From Alphaproteobacteria bacterium (GTDB lineage: Bacteria; Pseudomonadota; Alphaproteobacteria; Rs-D84): DNA of 36,374 bases. The position numbers and the translations under genes were made by a program. This document shows positions 7,099 to 16,292 of this stretch, one piece after another. Location: positions 1-36,374 of the forward strand of contig JAFQOQ010000015.1 of assembly GCA_017403085.1 (NCBI GenBank). The letters are read 5' to 3'. The notes below the pieces were generated by a model. That model was not told the origin of the DNA. It made no database searches and saw only the letters and a list, made by a program, of their open reading frames with translations. How positions within the stretch are numbered: the stretch's first letter is position 1; each line of letters begins with the position of its first letter.

Positions 7099-9078
7099 TT
7101 ATACGAACAAATCTTTTACAAATTGGGCGTGTTCAGTTATAAATTTAAACCGGAATTCTGGTTTCTTGCCCATTAATTCGGATACGATTGTTCGTGTTTT
7201 TTCTGTGTCTTCGGCGCCTTCGTCCGTGCGTGGTGGTAATTCAACGCGTATCAGGCGGCGTGTCTTGGGCGACATTGTTGTTTCTTTTAATTGATTTGGC
7301 ATCATTTCGCCCAATCCCTTAAACCGGGATATCTCAACCTTTTTATTTTTGTATTTACCGTTCTTTAATGCGTCCAGTTCTTCGTCGGAATCAACGTATA
7401 TCGATTCGGTGCCGCATGTTAATTTATATAGTGGTGGGCATGATAAATATAGGTGGCCACCATAAATCAACTGGGGCATGAATTGATAGAAAAAGGCCAT
7501 TAGCAATGATGCGATATGGCTGCCATCGACGTCGGCATCGGTCATGACAATTATTTTTTCATAACGCAGTTTGTCTTCGTTCCAATCTTTGGCGGTGCCA
7601 GCACCAATAATGTCAATTAATTCGTTTAATTCTTTGTTTGCGCCGAATCGTTCGTCTGAATTAGATATAACATTTAATACCTTGCCGCGCAGGGGCATAA
7701 TAGCCTGGGTTGCACGGTCGCGTGCCTGTTTCGCAGTACCGCCCGCAGATTCCCCTTCAACAATGAACAGTTCTGTGCCGTCAATGCCATGCTTGGAACA
7801 GTCGGCCAATTTTGCAGGCATACGGACGCGTTTTGTCGGGGTTTTGCGCGCGATATCTTTGACTTGTTTTGTTTTGATACGGGCATTTGCCAGGTTAATA
7901 ACAAAATCTAGTAATGCGTTCGCAGTTTTTGGATCAGACGCTAAAAACATTTCCCATGGATCACGTAATGCATTTTCAGTGAAACGCGCAACTTCTGGGT
8001 TGGATAATTTTTCTTTGGTTTGGCCCAGGAATTGTGGCGTTTTATAAAATACAGATACAATTGCCGCAACAGAATCAAAGACGTCTTCGCCAATAATGCT
8101 GGCGGCGGATTTGTTGTTTGTTTTTTCGCCGTATGCCTTAATCCCCTTGGTAATTGCGGATTTAAAGCCAGTTTCATGCGTGCCACCGTCAATTGTTGCA
8201 ATTGTATTGCAATATGACGAGAAAAATCCATCGTCAGATGCAGCCCCATTTTCATCGGTTAAAAATGTTAATGCCCATTCAACGCGACCACTATCGTCAG
8301 GAAAATCAACACTGCCACTGAAAATGCGTGGTAATATGCGCGGTTTTGAATCTGTTTTTTCAGCCAAGAAATCGGCAACCCCATTTGGATAAAAGAACGT
8401 TGTATCGCATGGGATGTTCATGTCTTCGGTTAATAATGACGGGGCGCAATGCCAATCAATTTTGACGCCACGGGATAAAAATGCCTTGGCGCGCGCCATG
8501 CGGTATATTTTTACCGGCTTAAATGTCGCAGATGCGCCGAATATTTCGTCGTCAATTGTAAATCTAATTTTTGTGCCGTGTTGTTTTGTTGCGGCGCCAC
8601 GCTCAATAGAACTGGTAGCGATGCCGCGTGAAAACGTTTGACGCCATACATACCCATCACGAGAAATTTCAACAATCATTTCAGATGATAGGGCATTTAC
8701 AACCGCAGAACCAACACCGTGCAAGCCACCACTGGTCTTATATACATTGTTGTTAAATTTGCCACCGGAATGCAGAGTGGTTAAAATAACTTCTAGGGCG
8801 GATTTGCCGGGATATTTTGGGTGTTCATCGACCGGAATACCACGACCGTCATCAGTAATCTCAATCGTTTTAGAATCAATTAAATTTACAGTTATTTTCT
8901 TGGCAAAACCAGCGACCGCTTCGTCAATTGAATTGTCCATTATTTCAATTGGCAGATGATGCCATGCCTTTTCGTCGGTGCCCCCAATGTACATCCCAGG
9001 ACGAAGGCGAACAGGTTCAAGCCCTTCGAGAACTTGGATATCAGATGCGTCGTATGTGTGTGTATTCTTATCTATCAT
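7099..9078 (-). CDS. parE: DNA topoisomerase IV subunit B
   Basis: This is the ATPase subunit of topoisomerase IV, which separates linked daughter chromosomes. The GHKL ATPase motifs are EIMDNSIDEAVAG (Mg-binding Asn), ITDDGRGIPVD and KTSGGLHGVGSAVVNALS. The Toprim domain has ELFIVEGESAGG and DADVDGSHI. The C-terminus carries RFKGLGEMMPNQL. I prefer ParE over GyrB because of MYIGGTDEKAWHHL, the KTSGGLHGVG form, and a length of 659 residues without a GyrB insert. No Shine-Dalgarno sequence precedes the ATG; a -35/-10-like pair (TTGCCA, 17 bp, TAATAA) sits so close that the leader would be only a few bases. The partner parC is not in the window. Confidence 0.93.
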   Translation of the reverse strand: MIDKNTHTYDASDIQVLEGLEPVRLRPGMYIGGTDEKAWHHLPIEIMDNSIDEAVAGFAKKITVNLIDSKTIEITDDGRGIPVDEHPKYPGKSALEVILTTLHSGGKFNNNVYKTSGGLHGVGSAVVNALSSEMIVEISRDGYVWRQTFSRGIATSSIERGAATKQHGTKIRFTIDDEIFGASATFKPVKIYRMARAKAFLSRGVKIDWHCAPSLLTEDMNIPCDTTFFYPNGVADFLAEKTDSKPRILPRIFSGSVDFPDDSGRVEWALTFLTDENGAASDDGFFSSYCNTIATIDGGTHETGFKSAITKGIKAYGEKTNNKSAASIIGEDVFDSVAAIVSVFYKTPQFLGQTKEKLSNPEVARFTENALRDPWEMFLASDPKTANALLDFVINLANARIKTKQVKDIARKTPTKRVRMPAKLADCSKHGIDGTELFIVEGESAGGTAKQARDRATQAIMPLRGKVLNVISNSDERFGANKELNELIDIIGAGTAKDWNEDKLRYEKIIVMTDADVDGSHIASLLMAFFYQFMPQLIYGGHLYLSCPPLYKLTCGTESIYVDSDEELDALKNGKYKNKKVEISRFKGLGEMMPNQLKETTMSPKTRRLIRVELPPRTDEGAEDTEKTRTIVSELMGKKPEFRFKFITEHAQFVKDLFV

Positions 9079-9161
9079 AACGAGTATATTATTAGAACAT
9101 TTTTAAAATTTTGGCAAGCCCAAAGAATTTATACCCAATGGCTTTTATTGGGCTTGAATTT

Positions 9162-9170
9162 TGATATAAT
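9162..9170 (+). promoter_or_regulatory. dnaJ extended -10
   Basis: TGATATAAT, identical to the element at 1413, lies 45 bases before the chosen dnaJ start. No strong -35, and no heat-shock consensus that I can recognise. Confidence 0.5.
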
Positions 9171-9214
9171 GAGGCTATATATTCTATAACGATAAAATTA
9201 GATGGGTGTATGAA

Positions 9215-10342
9215 ATGAATAAAAATCCGTATGAAGTTTTAGGGGTCGCGCGTGATGCGTCAGATGCTGATATTAAAAAGGCATATCATAAACTGGTTAT
9301 GAAATATCACCCAGATAGAAATCCTGATAATAAAGATGCAGAAGAAAAGTTTAAAGAAGTTAATAATGCGTTCGATATACTGAAAGATCCGCAAAAGCGT
9401 GCGGCATATGACCGCTTTGGTGATGCGGCGTTCGCAGGTGGTAATGGCGCGGGTGCGGGCTTTGGCGGTGCTGGCAATCCATTTGGAGATGGGGCGTTCC
9501 ACTTTAATATGGGTGGTGGTGCAGGCATGGAAGATATCCTGAGAGAGGCCATGCGTGGATTTGGTTTTGGTGATTTTGGCGGTGGCGCAACACGTGGGGC
9601 ACCACAACGGGGCGGACGTGATTTGCTGGATGAAGTGACGATAGATTTAAAAGACGCTTATTTTGGTAAGACGCATACGGTGAAATTTTCAAGTAATGTA
9701 GAATGTGAAAAGTGTCATGGTAATGGGACGGCCGATGGAAAGCCTGCGCCGGCGTGCCCACGATGTGGGGGCAGTGGGTTTGTGCAAACACGACAAGGTT
9801 TCTTTGCGATGGAGGCGCCATGTCCGGAATGTAATGGACTGGGACGTAAAATTGACAAGAAGTGTAGCGAATGTGATGGTAGCGGTACCCAGCACAAACA
9901 ACGTACGTTAGAGGTAAAAATACCAGCAGGTGTTGAAGATGGGGCACGTCTGCGTTTGGCAGGACAGGGCGAGGCAGGTGCAAATGGTGCGCCGGCGGGT
10001 GATTTTTATCTGGATGTGCGTGTCAGACCGGATAAAAGGTTTGAACGTATTAATGATAATCTGATTATGCGGGTTGATGTGCCGTTTGTGACGCTTGCGC
10101 TGGGGGGCGAGATAGAGGTTGAAACCATAGACGATAAGAAGTTGGCGGTAAAGGTGCCTGCGGGTACGCAGGTTGGGGAAAAACTGCGGGTGCGTGGGCA
10201 TGGTATGCCAACACGTCGTGGTGGATATGGTGATTTGTATATTGATGTGGCGATTCATATTCCAACAAAATTGACGGACAAACAAAAGAAACTGTTGGGT
10301 GAATTTGCAGGGGCTAAATCTGATAAAAAGGGTTGGTTTTGA
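9215..10342 (+). CDS. dnaJ: Chaperone protein DnaJ (Hsp40)
   Basis: DnaJ delivers unfolded clients to DnaK and stimulates its ATPase. The full type I layout is present: a J domain with the HPD tripeptide (KYHPDRN), a Gly/Phe-rich linker, a zinc-binding domain with four CxxCxGxG-type repeats ([32 protein letters not shown]), and the C-terminal client-binding domain. I chose ATG 9215 (375 residues) because the family begins MxKxxYYEVLG-like and GGGTG lies about 7 bases upstream; an in-frame GTG at 9206 is the alternative. A small membrane protein gene follows 17 bases downstream without a terminator. dnaK is not in the window. Confidence 0.95.
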   Translation: MNKNPYEVLGVARDASDADIKKAYHKLVMKYHPDRNPDNKDAEEKFKEVNNAFDILKDPQKRAAYDRFGDAAFAGGNGAGAGFGGAGNPFGDGAFHFNMGGGAGMEDILREAMRGFGFGDFGGGATRGAPQRGGRDLLDEVTIDLKDAYFGKTHTVKFSSNVECEKCHGNGTADGKPAPACPRCGGSGFVQTRQGFFAMEAPCPECNGLGRKIDKKCSECDGSGTQHKQRTLEVKIPAGVEDGARLRLAGQGEAGANGAPAGDFYLDVRVRPDKRFERINDNLIMRVDVPFVTLALGGEIEVETIDDKKLAVKVPAGTQVGEKLRVRGHGMPTRRGGYGDLYIDVAIHIPTKLTDKQKKLLGEFAGAKSDKKGWF

Positions 10343-10359
10343 TAAAAAAAGAGTAACAG

Positions 10360-10593
10360 ATGACAAATCAAGGCAAACCTTTTAAATCCAGGATTGAATT
10401 GGAAGAATTGTGCGAGGATATCGTTTCTGCACAAGATGATAGACAGTTCAAACGTGCGCTTGCAATTATAGGATCGTTGTGTTGGGTGCTGGTATCGTTG
10501 GCATTGCTTATGTATGCCAAGGATGCGTGCCATAATATTGTTCAAAAGCGATCGCAAAATGTAAAAATTATTGAAAAAATAAAAAACCGGTAA
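10360..10593 (+). CDS. Small single-pass membrane protein
   Basis: A 77-residue product. A charged N-terminal helix (residues 1-35, with SRIELEELCEDIVSAQDD) is followed by one hydrophobic segment (about 35-53, ALAIIGSLCWVLVSLALLMY) and a basic C-terminal tail. It begins 17 bases after dnaJ, preceded by a purine-rich AAAAAAAGAG, so it is probably translated from the dnaJ message. Its stop codon lies inside the stem of the terminator. Family not recognised. Confidence 0.6.
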   Translation: MTNQGKPFKSRIELEELCEDIVSAQDDRQFKRALAIIGSLCWVLVSLALLMYAKDACHNIVQKRSQNVKIIEKIKNR

Positions 10594-10607
10594 AAGTACC
10601 GGTTTTT
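10582..10607. terminator. Bidirectional terminator shared by the dnaJ operon and uvrC-pgsA
   Basis: AACCGGTA (10585-10592), loop AAAG, TACCGGTT (10597-10604), with A- and T-runs on the two sides. Confidence 0.85.
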
Positions 10608-10624
10608 ATGCGTATAGCGGTTTT

Positions 10625-11224
10625 TTATTTTAATTTTTTTAAGTGGCCCATGAATGTCATTGTGTATTCTGTGGCAGACCAAATGGATGCAATCAATGAT
10701 AACCACAATCCCCAAATGCCAACCTGGGGCAAGATGTATAATGCATACATTAATGTCTTGCTGAATGTGTCGGCGTTAATTAATGTGCTGATTGCAAATA
10801 TTAACAAAAATGCCGCAATAGAAATCATTTGCAGGGTTGTTTTAATTTTGCCCATGGAAAAACGTGCCTTGGGTACGGGCATTTCGATTTTCTGGGTGCC
10901 CAAAAATTCGCGCAAACCACTGATGTACAATTCACGTGCAATCATGATTATGACAGGAATTACAATAAACCAAACAGGCATCATAACAGTCAGCATGATC
11001 AGTGTATTTACAACCAATAATTTGTCGCCAATATGATCCATTACACCGCCAATTTTTGTGCAGACGTTGTATTTGCGTGCCAAATAACCATCGAACCAGT
11101 CAGATATGGCCGCCAGTACATATATGATAAATGTCGTCCAATACAGTTGGAACATTAATGTTGGTATTATCGCAAATGCTGCGCAAATGCGAAACGCGGA
11201 AAGAAAATTAACAAAAAATTTCAT
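10625..11224 (-). CDS. pgsA: CDP-diacylglycerol-glycerol-3-phosphate 3-phosphatidyltransferase
   Basis: PgsA makes phosphatidylglycerol phosphate, the committed step to phosphatidylglycerol and cardiolipin. The CDP-alcohol phosphotransferase signature D-x2-D-G-x2-A-R-x8-G-x3-D-x3-D is complete: it begins DWFDGYLAR near residue 42 and ends at GGVMDHIGD. About four to five hydrophobic segments follow in 199 residues. AAAGGAG precedes the ATG. The gene lies 40 bases behind uvrC on the same strand, the uvrC-pgsA order also seen in E. coli. Confidence 0.95.
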   Translation of the reverse strand: MKFFVNFLSAFRICAAFAIIPTLMFQLYWTTFIIYVLAAISDWFDGYLARKYNVCTKIGGVMDHIGDKLLVVNTLIMLTVMMPVWFIVIPVIIMIARELYISGLREFLGTQKIEMPVPKARFSMGKIKTTLQMISIAAFLLIFAISTLINADTFSKTLMYALYILPQVGIWGLWLSLIASIWSATEYTMTFMGHLKKLK

Positions 11225-11264
11225 ATTGTTTCTCCTTTGGGTTGATTATATATGAATGTTGTAA

Positions 11265-12692
11265 TTATATCACTTCTGAATGAAAATGCGCATATATTTT
11301 TTCGGCGGCACTTTTTCCTAGGCCGGGAACATGTTTTAGCGCATTAAGGTCTGCGTCCATAATGGCGCGAACACTGCCAAAATGTTGCAGTAAATTCTTT
11401 TTTCGGGTTGGACCAATGCCGTCGATTTCGTCAAGAACGGATGCGGTCATTTGTTTGGCGCGTACATTGCGGTGGTATGTGATTACGAATCTGTGTGCTT
11501 CGTCGCGTACGGCACGTAGCATTAAAAATAAAGGACTGTCCTTGGGCAGGTTGTGGTAAATAGTGCCGTCGGGCAATATAAAGTGTTCGTCGCCATCGCG
11601 GACTTCGCCCTTGGTGACACCCATGACAGGTATGTTGTTGGCGGCGCGTGTGGCAATGCGCCATTGGGCAATCCCGCCATCAACAATAATTAAATCCAGT
11701 TTTGGACCGCGTTCAATTGCACGATGGATGAATTCTGACATCATGGCAACGTCGTTGCCGGCGCGTGATTTGTCTTTTAATTTAAAGTGACGATATCCAG
11801 ATTTTTCAAATCCGTTGTGGCCAAATGTTATCATCGCACCGACGGGTTGTTTGCCGAACAAGTGCGAATTATCAAATACGCCCGCTAAATTGATTTTTAT
11901 GCCCAGCCAATTTTCCAATTCTGTGACGTTTTTGTCCCAGGGTAATTCATTGCTGTACGCATGATTTCGCCGTATGCCGCGATTTGACGTGTGTGTTAAT
12001 GCGGCGATTTTATCGCGAATAATTGCGGCGGATTCAAAATTCATGTCTGTGGAAAATTTCTGCATTTGTTGTGTTAAATCGTGTATGATTGGGGTGCTGT
12101 CGCCGGTTAGTATTTTTCGCGCTATACGCACGTTTTCTGCGTATTTTTCGTGTTGTGGGGTGCAGCATGGTGCGCTGCATCGTCCGATTTGATATAGTAA
12201 GCACGGGCGCGTTCGGTTGCGCATAAATGTGTCGGTGCAGGTGCGCAAACAGCAAACTTTTTGAATTGTTTTTATTGTTTCATTTAATGCGCCAACCCCA
12301 GGATATGGTCCGTATACGTCGCGTCGCTGCGATATTTTGCCGCGAAATTTTAGCAGGCGCGGATATTCACTGTTGGTTAATGCCAACATTGGGTACATTT
12401 TCCCGTCAGTCAGCATTATGTTATATTTAGGTTTCTGGGTTTTAATAAGTTCTTGTTCGCGTAATAATGCGTCCGATTCGGTGGGGACGGTTTCCCATTC
12501 GACGCGTGTGACCAAGGTACGCATAACTTGTTTATGTAATTCTAGTTTTGATATATCCAGATATTGCTTTAAACGATTGGATAAATTCTTGGCTTTGCCA
12601 ACGTATAACAGGTTGTCGGCCGCATCATACATTTTGTATATGCCGGGGGCCGCAGGAACATTTTCAATCAAATCAGAAAATTGAATATTCAT
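11265..12692 (-). CDS. uvrC: Compact excinuclease ABC subunit C
   Basis: UvrC makes both incisions in nucleotide excision repair. With the start at MNIQFSDL (12692) the protein is 475 residues, against about 610 in E. coli. The GIY-YIG nuclease is present (PGIYKMYD, LLYVGKAKNLSNR), as are the Cys-containing region (RPCLLYQIGRCSAPC), the UVR helix pair (FESAAIIRDKI), the RNase H-like nuclease (FDNSH, GNDVAMM, IIVDGG, RDEAH) and the two helix-hairpin-helix motifs (IDGIGPTRKK, VPGLGKSAAEKI). Missing are about 110-120 residues between the UVR motif and the RNase H-like domain. The acidic residues and His of the second nuclease are kept. There is no Shine-Dalgarno sequence; a good promoter places the transcript start near the ATG. 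Confidence 0.92.
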   Translation of the reverse strand: MNIQFSDLIENVPAAPGIYKMYDAADNLLYVGKAKNLSNRLKQYLDISKLELHKQVMRTLVTRVEWETVPTESDALLREQELIKTQKPKYNIMLTDGKMYPMLALTNSEYPRLLKFRGKISQRRDVYGPYPGVGALNETIKTIQKVCCLRTCTDTFMRNRTRPCLLYQIGRCSAPCCTPQHEKYAENVRIARKILTGDSTPIIHDLTQQMQKFSTDMNFESAAIIRDKIAALTHTSNRGIRRNHAYSNELPWDKNVTELENWLGIKINLAGVFDNSHLFGKQPVGAMITFGHNGFEKSGYRHFKLKDKSRAGNDVAMMSEFIHRAIERGPKLDLIIVDGGIAQWRIATRAANNIPVMGVTKGEVRDGDEHFILPDGTIYHNLPKDSPLFLMLRAVRDEAHRFVITYHRNVRAKQMTASVLDEIDGIGPTRKKNLLQHFGSVRAIMDADLNALKHVPGLGKSAAEKIYAHFHSEVI

Positions 12693-12709
12693 GTTAAATA
12701 TGATAGAAT
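12681..12709 (+). promoter_or_regulatory. Prepilin gene promoter
   Basis: TTGAAT (12681-12686), 17 bp, TAGAAT (12704-12709) with extended TGA. It overlaps the first codons and the promoter of uvrC on the other strand. Confidence 0.6.
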
Positions 12710-12728
12710 ATAAATATATAAATATCAA
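12700..12728 (-). promoter_or_regulatory. uvrC promoter, likely leaderless
   Basis: Minus strand TTGATA (complement of 12723-12728), 17 bp, TATCAT (complement of 12700-12705), then seven bases to the uvrC ATG. Confidence 0.55.
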
Positions 12729-12742
12729 ATAGAGGTTGTAAT

Positions 12743-13207
12743 ATGAGACAAGAGTCAGGACGTTCTATGATTGAAATGTTGGGTGTGTTGGCCATTATGG
12801 GGGTTATTACCGTTGGCGCGATTGGTATGATTTCTACTGCGATGCGGACACAAAAATTAACAACGGTAAATGACCAGGTCGTTCAAATGGTGACGCTGGT
12901 ACGCAGTTTGCATGGTGAATATGATGATTTCTCAAATATGAATGGCGCAAAGATTTTTGGCGCAATTGGGATGTCTAATGCGAATCCGTATGGTGGAACA
13001 TATGAATTGGCGGTCGATCCAGCAAATCCAAGACAGTTTTTGGTGACCATCAATGGCTTAAGTCAGTCTGATTGTGAATCACTGGTAGCCAAGGCGTGGT
13101 CTGATTCTGTTGGGTATCAGATGTCTGCGGGTAAAAATGGTGGCGCAGTGGGTGACTGTAAAGATGAAAATGGTAAAAATGTTGTACAGATAACCTATGG
13201 TGAATAG
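12743..13207 (+). CDS. Type IV pilin-like (prepilin N-terminus) protein
   Basis: A 154-residue protein with a class III signal: a short basic leader MRQESG, then RSMIEMLGVLAIMGVITVGAIG, the hydrophobic helix that packs pilus cores. Glu at position +5 after the Gly fits prepilin peptidase processing, although +1 is Arg rather than Phe or Met. Two late Cys residues (SDCES and GDCKD) could form the pilin disulfide loop. It may be a type IVb-like or minor pilin, or a pseudopilin of a type II secretion system. No other pilus genes are nearby, so the role is open. The promoter overlaps that of divergent uvrC. Confidence 0.75.
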   Translation: MRQESGRSMIEMLGVLAIMGVITVGAIGMISTAMRTQKLTTVNDQVVQMVTLVRSLHGEYDDFSNMNGAKIFGAIGMSNANPYGGTYELAVDPANPRQFLVTINGLSQSDCESLVAKAWSDSVGYQMSAGKNGGAVGDCKDENGKNVVQITYGE

Positions 13208-13239
13208 CCGGTTTGTTTGTTGCCAAGTTGGGGTATGTT

Positions 13240-14208
13240 ATGGCAGATTTTGTTCAGATTTCTAAGGTAGAGGATGGAACACGCTTGTTGCGTTGGTTCT
13301 TGCGTAATTTTCCAAGTATGCCCCAGCGTGAATTTTATAAATTGTGTCGTGGGGGGCAAATTCGCGTAAATTCAAAACGGGTGCGCGGTACAGAAGTTTT
13401 GCGTGCCGGTGATGCGGTCAGAATTCCGCCAACTGTGACAGGATATACACAGGTGGCCAAAAAAACAGAAAGTGGTGATAACTTTTCCTTGGCAGATTTA
13501 GAAGTACTGCGAAAGTGTATTGTGCATAATGATGATGATATCGTTGTGTTTAATAAACCTGCGGGACTGGCGGTTCAAGGTGGGACGGGTGTGCGCAAGT
13601 CTGTTGATAAAATGGCGGCTGCACTGTTCCCGTATGATAAGATATCACTGGTACATCGTTTGGATAAAGAGACGAGTGGCCTGCTGTTGGTGGCGAAAAA
13701 TCAAAGAGCAGCACAAAAATTAGCAGATGCATTTCAATCAAAAACTGCGCATAAAGAATATCTGGCGTTGCTGAATGGTGATGTAAATCCAAAGTCAGGT
13801 GTTATTGATAACTATATGTTAAAGGGCCAGGTGTTTGATGGGCCAGAACGCCTGAATAACGGTGCGGGACAACGGCCACAACGCGCAGTGACGGAATACA
13901 AGGTTTTGTCTGGGGCGGCAGGATGTGTTTCGTGGGTGCGTTTTTCACCAAAAACAGGGCGGACACATCAATTGCGGTTGCATAGTGCGATTACGCTTGG
14001 GGCGCCAATTGTTGGTGATATGTTATATGGGAATAGAAAAAAATTAGATGGTGCGCTGTGTTCGATGATAGAAACAAATAACTTGTTTTTGTTCGCGTAT
14101 CGTTTAACATTTCAACACCCTGCAACAGGGCGATTGATGACGTTGCAGGCGCCAGTGCCAGAATTTATGCAGCCGGTTATGAAGTTCTTGGAATTTAAAT
14201 TGCCATGA
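13240..14208 (+). CDS. rluC: RluC/RluD-family 23S rRNA pseudouridine synthase
   Basis: Converts specific uridines in 23S rRNA to pseudouridine. An N-terminal S4 RNA-binding domain (REFYKLCRGGQIRVNSKR, residues 30-47) is followed by the catalytic domain with LVHRLDKETSGLLL, where the catalytic Asp is residue 142, and by KTGRTHQLRLH near the C-terminus. ATG 13240 is preceded by TTGGGG and gives 322 residues; an upstream TTG at 13213 is less likely. The stop overlaps the start of the AsmA-like gene (ATGA). I favour RluC over RluD on general likeness only, so the symbol is tentative. Confidence 0.82.
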   Translation: MADFVQISKVEDGTRLLRWFLRNFPSMPQREFYKLCRGGQIRVNSKRVRGTEVLRAGDAVRIPPTVTGYTQVAKKTESGDNFSLADLEVLRKCIVHNDDDIVVFNKPAGLAVQGGTGVRKSVDKMAAALFPYDKISLVHRLDKETSGLLLVAKNQRAAQKLADAFQSKTAHKEYLALLNGDVNPKSGVIDNYMLKGQVFDGPERLNNGAGQRPQRAVTEYKVLSGAAGCVSWVRFSPKTGRTHQLRLHSAITLGAPIVGDMLYGNRKKLDGALCSMIETNNLFLFAYRLTFQHPATGRLMTLQAPVPEFMQPVMKFLEFKLP

Positions 14209-16280
14209 AATTAAAACGCAGAATGTTTTTTTCAATTGTTCGTATATGCTGCTTGTTTATAGTGGGGCTGGTGGCGGCGTTTATAGTTGCGTTAAGTCAG
14301 ATTAATTTAGAATCTTTGCGGGGAAATGTTGTCGCAATTTTGCAAGAGGCAACAGGTGTGCCAGTTGAAATTGATGGGGCCGTGTCGTGGAAGTTGTCTT
14401 TGCGACCACAGGTGGAATTAAATCAGGTGCGTGTGCCAAATGCAGACTGGGCAAAGTGTAAGGATGCGTTTAATGCGGATAAGATAGATGTGACGTTGAA
14501 TCTGATTTCGCTGTTTCGTGATAGGCCAACAATTCAAAATGTTAAGATTTATGATGCAAAAGTATGTCTGGAAGAAAACGAGACTGGGCAATATTCAATT
14601 ACCCCATTTGCAAATGTAAAGAAATCTGTGGATGAAAATGTTGTAAAAAATCCAGATAAGTATCCGTTCAAAGATCCAGGATTGGGTGGGGTAGAGGTAA
14701 AAAAACTGAGCGCAAAAATATTTGGGCATCGTTATTCTGTGGCGGGTTTTAATGTTAGACATATTCCAAAGAAGTCGGGGCCAGAATATTCAGGATGGAT
14801 AAAATCTGATGAAGATGTATTTCCTTTTATTGTGTCGCTGTCTGAATATAATGCGCAGCGCAAGGTGTATCCTGTGCGCGTGGCGTTTGCAACAGGGGGG
14901 GATGCGCTGATTGCAAATGTTGCGTTGGAAGGAACAAGTAAAGCGCCAATTGATTTTATTATCAAAGGTGACGTTCCAAATCCAGAAGCGTTTGGGGCGA
15001 TTTTGAATTGGAATCTTGATGATGTGCCACAATTAAAAGTGAATTTGGCAGGTGGTTTTGATAGAAAAAAAATAACGTTGCGAAAATCATCAATTGCGCT
15101 GCGTGGTACAGAATTTACAATCGCAGGCGAATATGATTGGTCAAAGAAAAATCCGCAGATATATTTTAGTATGGATGCAGGTGATGTGGTTTTGGCGGAA
15201 CTGTTGCCGAATTTGTATGGGAATAAGTGGTCGCGACCAAATAGAAAATTAAATGTGTTTAAAAATGTTCCATTGTTTGGGGATGTGTTATTTGACAAGA
15301 ATATTCATATGGATTTGTCGGTGGATAAGTTAGTTGTTTATCGGGATTTAGCAATCAAGGATATAGATCTGAACGCGAAGTTAAAAGATAATCATGCGCG
15401 ATTAGACTTAAAAGCAAATATTGGTGATGGTGATGTGGAATTGGGTGCAGATGTTGAAATCGCCCCGGATGGTATGCTGGATGTTAAAATGGGTGGAATT
15501 GGCGAACGTATCTATGTTGGCGAGATATTAAAGCAAGTTCATAAAACTGATTTCTTGTCTGAATTGCCCTTGAATGCAGAATTATATGTCGAGGCAAATG
15601 GAAAAGATTTGTCTGATTTGATGAAGACTGTGACAGGGCCTGTTTATGTTTATTCGGTGGCTGCGGGGTATGCGCATTCAGCATTGGTGGCATATATGTA
15701 TGGGACGGATTTCTTGACGTCGTTGCGTCATGGAATACAGGATTTGTTTAGAACTGAAAAAAAGCATAATCAAATTAAGATATCGTGTGTGGCCCTGAAT
15801 GCAAAACTGCGTGACGGGGTGTTTGAAACGCAAAATGGATTTGCGATAGAGACAAATGCAATTAACATTAGATTGGCTGGGAATTTAGATTTGGGTGATG
15901 AGACGATGCGACTGTCTTTGACGACTGTGCCGGTGCGTGGGTTAAAATTATCGTTGGTGGGAAATGTTGTGAATTCAATCGAATTAACTGGCAGTTTGGC
16001 AGAGCCTGATATAAAGATTAGTGGGGCTGCAATGGCAGGCAAGGTTGCGTCTGCAACAGGAATTGGGTTGTTGTTGGCGCCATTGACGGGCGGCCTTAGT
16101 ATTGTTGCGGGGGCCGGTGTGGGATTGATTGCAGGGGACTTGTTGGAAAATTGGCTGGCGGATGATCATCCGTGTGAAACTGCGATGAAGCGTGGTGCGC
16201 CAGATATTCCAGATGACCCGGAATGGATGGCAAAACCAATGGCGGAATTGGTAAATGGAATTTTAATAGATGGCGAATAA
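14205..16280 (+). CDS. AsmA-family envelope protein
   Basis: A 691-residue protein with one N-terminal membrane anchor (about residues 8-30), then a long beta-rich periplasmic region. The start LRGNVVAILQEATGVPVEIDGAVSWKLSLRPQVEL is the typical AsmA opening, and the C-terminal part (IRLAGNLDLGDETMRLSL, GLKLSLVGNV, SGSLAEPDIKI-like) is the AsmA C-terminal pattern. AsmA-type proteins are thought to bridge the periplasm and carry phospholipids to the outer membrane. A late Gly/Ala-rich stretch (GLLLAPLTGGLSIVAGAGVG) is also typical. It overlaps the pseudouridine synthase gene by four bases and is followed closely by the diadenylate cyclase, so the three probably share a message. Confidence 0.85.
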   Translation: MKLKRRMFFSIVRICCLFIVGLVAAFIVALSQINLESLRGNVVAILQEATGVPVEIDGAVSWKLSLRPQVELNQVRVPNADWAKCKDAFNADKIDVTLNLISLFRDRPTIQNVKIYDAKVCLEENETGQYSITPFANVKKSVDENVVKNPDKYPFKDPGLGGVEVKKLSAKIFGHRYSVAGFNVRHIPKKSGPEYSGWIKSDEDVFPFIVSLSEYNAQRKVYPVRVAFATGGDALIANVALEGTSKAPIDFIIKGDVPNPEAFGAILNWNLDDVPQLKVNLAGGFDRKKITLRKSSIALRGTEFTIAGEYDWSKKNPQIYFSMDAGDVVLAELLPNLYGNKWSRPNRKLNVFKNVPLFGDVLFDKNIHMDLSVDKLVVYRDLAIKDIDLNAKLKDNHARLDLKANIGDGDVELGADVEIAPDGMLDVKMGGIGERIYVGEILKQVHKTDFLSELPLNAELYVEANGKDLSDLMKTVTGPVYVYSVAAGYAHSALVAYMYGTDFLTSLRHGIQDLFRTEKKHNQIKISCVALNAKLRDGVFETQNGFAIETNAINIRLAGNLDLGDETMRLSLTTVPVRGLKLSLVGNVVNSIELTGSLAEPDIKISGAAMAGKVASATGIGLLLAPLTGGLSIVAGAGVGLIAGDLLENWLADDHPCETAMKRGAPDIPDDPEWMAKPMAELVNGILIDGE

Positions 16281-16292
16281 AGGGGAAATGTG

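Noticed and set aside
6988-7142. Open frame after the 5141-6940 gene running into the parE end
   Set aside because: No ribosome-binding site, overlaps parE on the other strand, lies after a strong terminator and has no recognisable motif.
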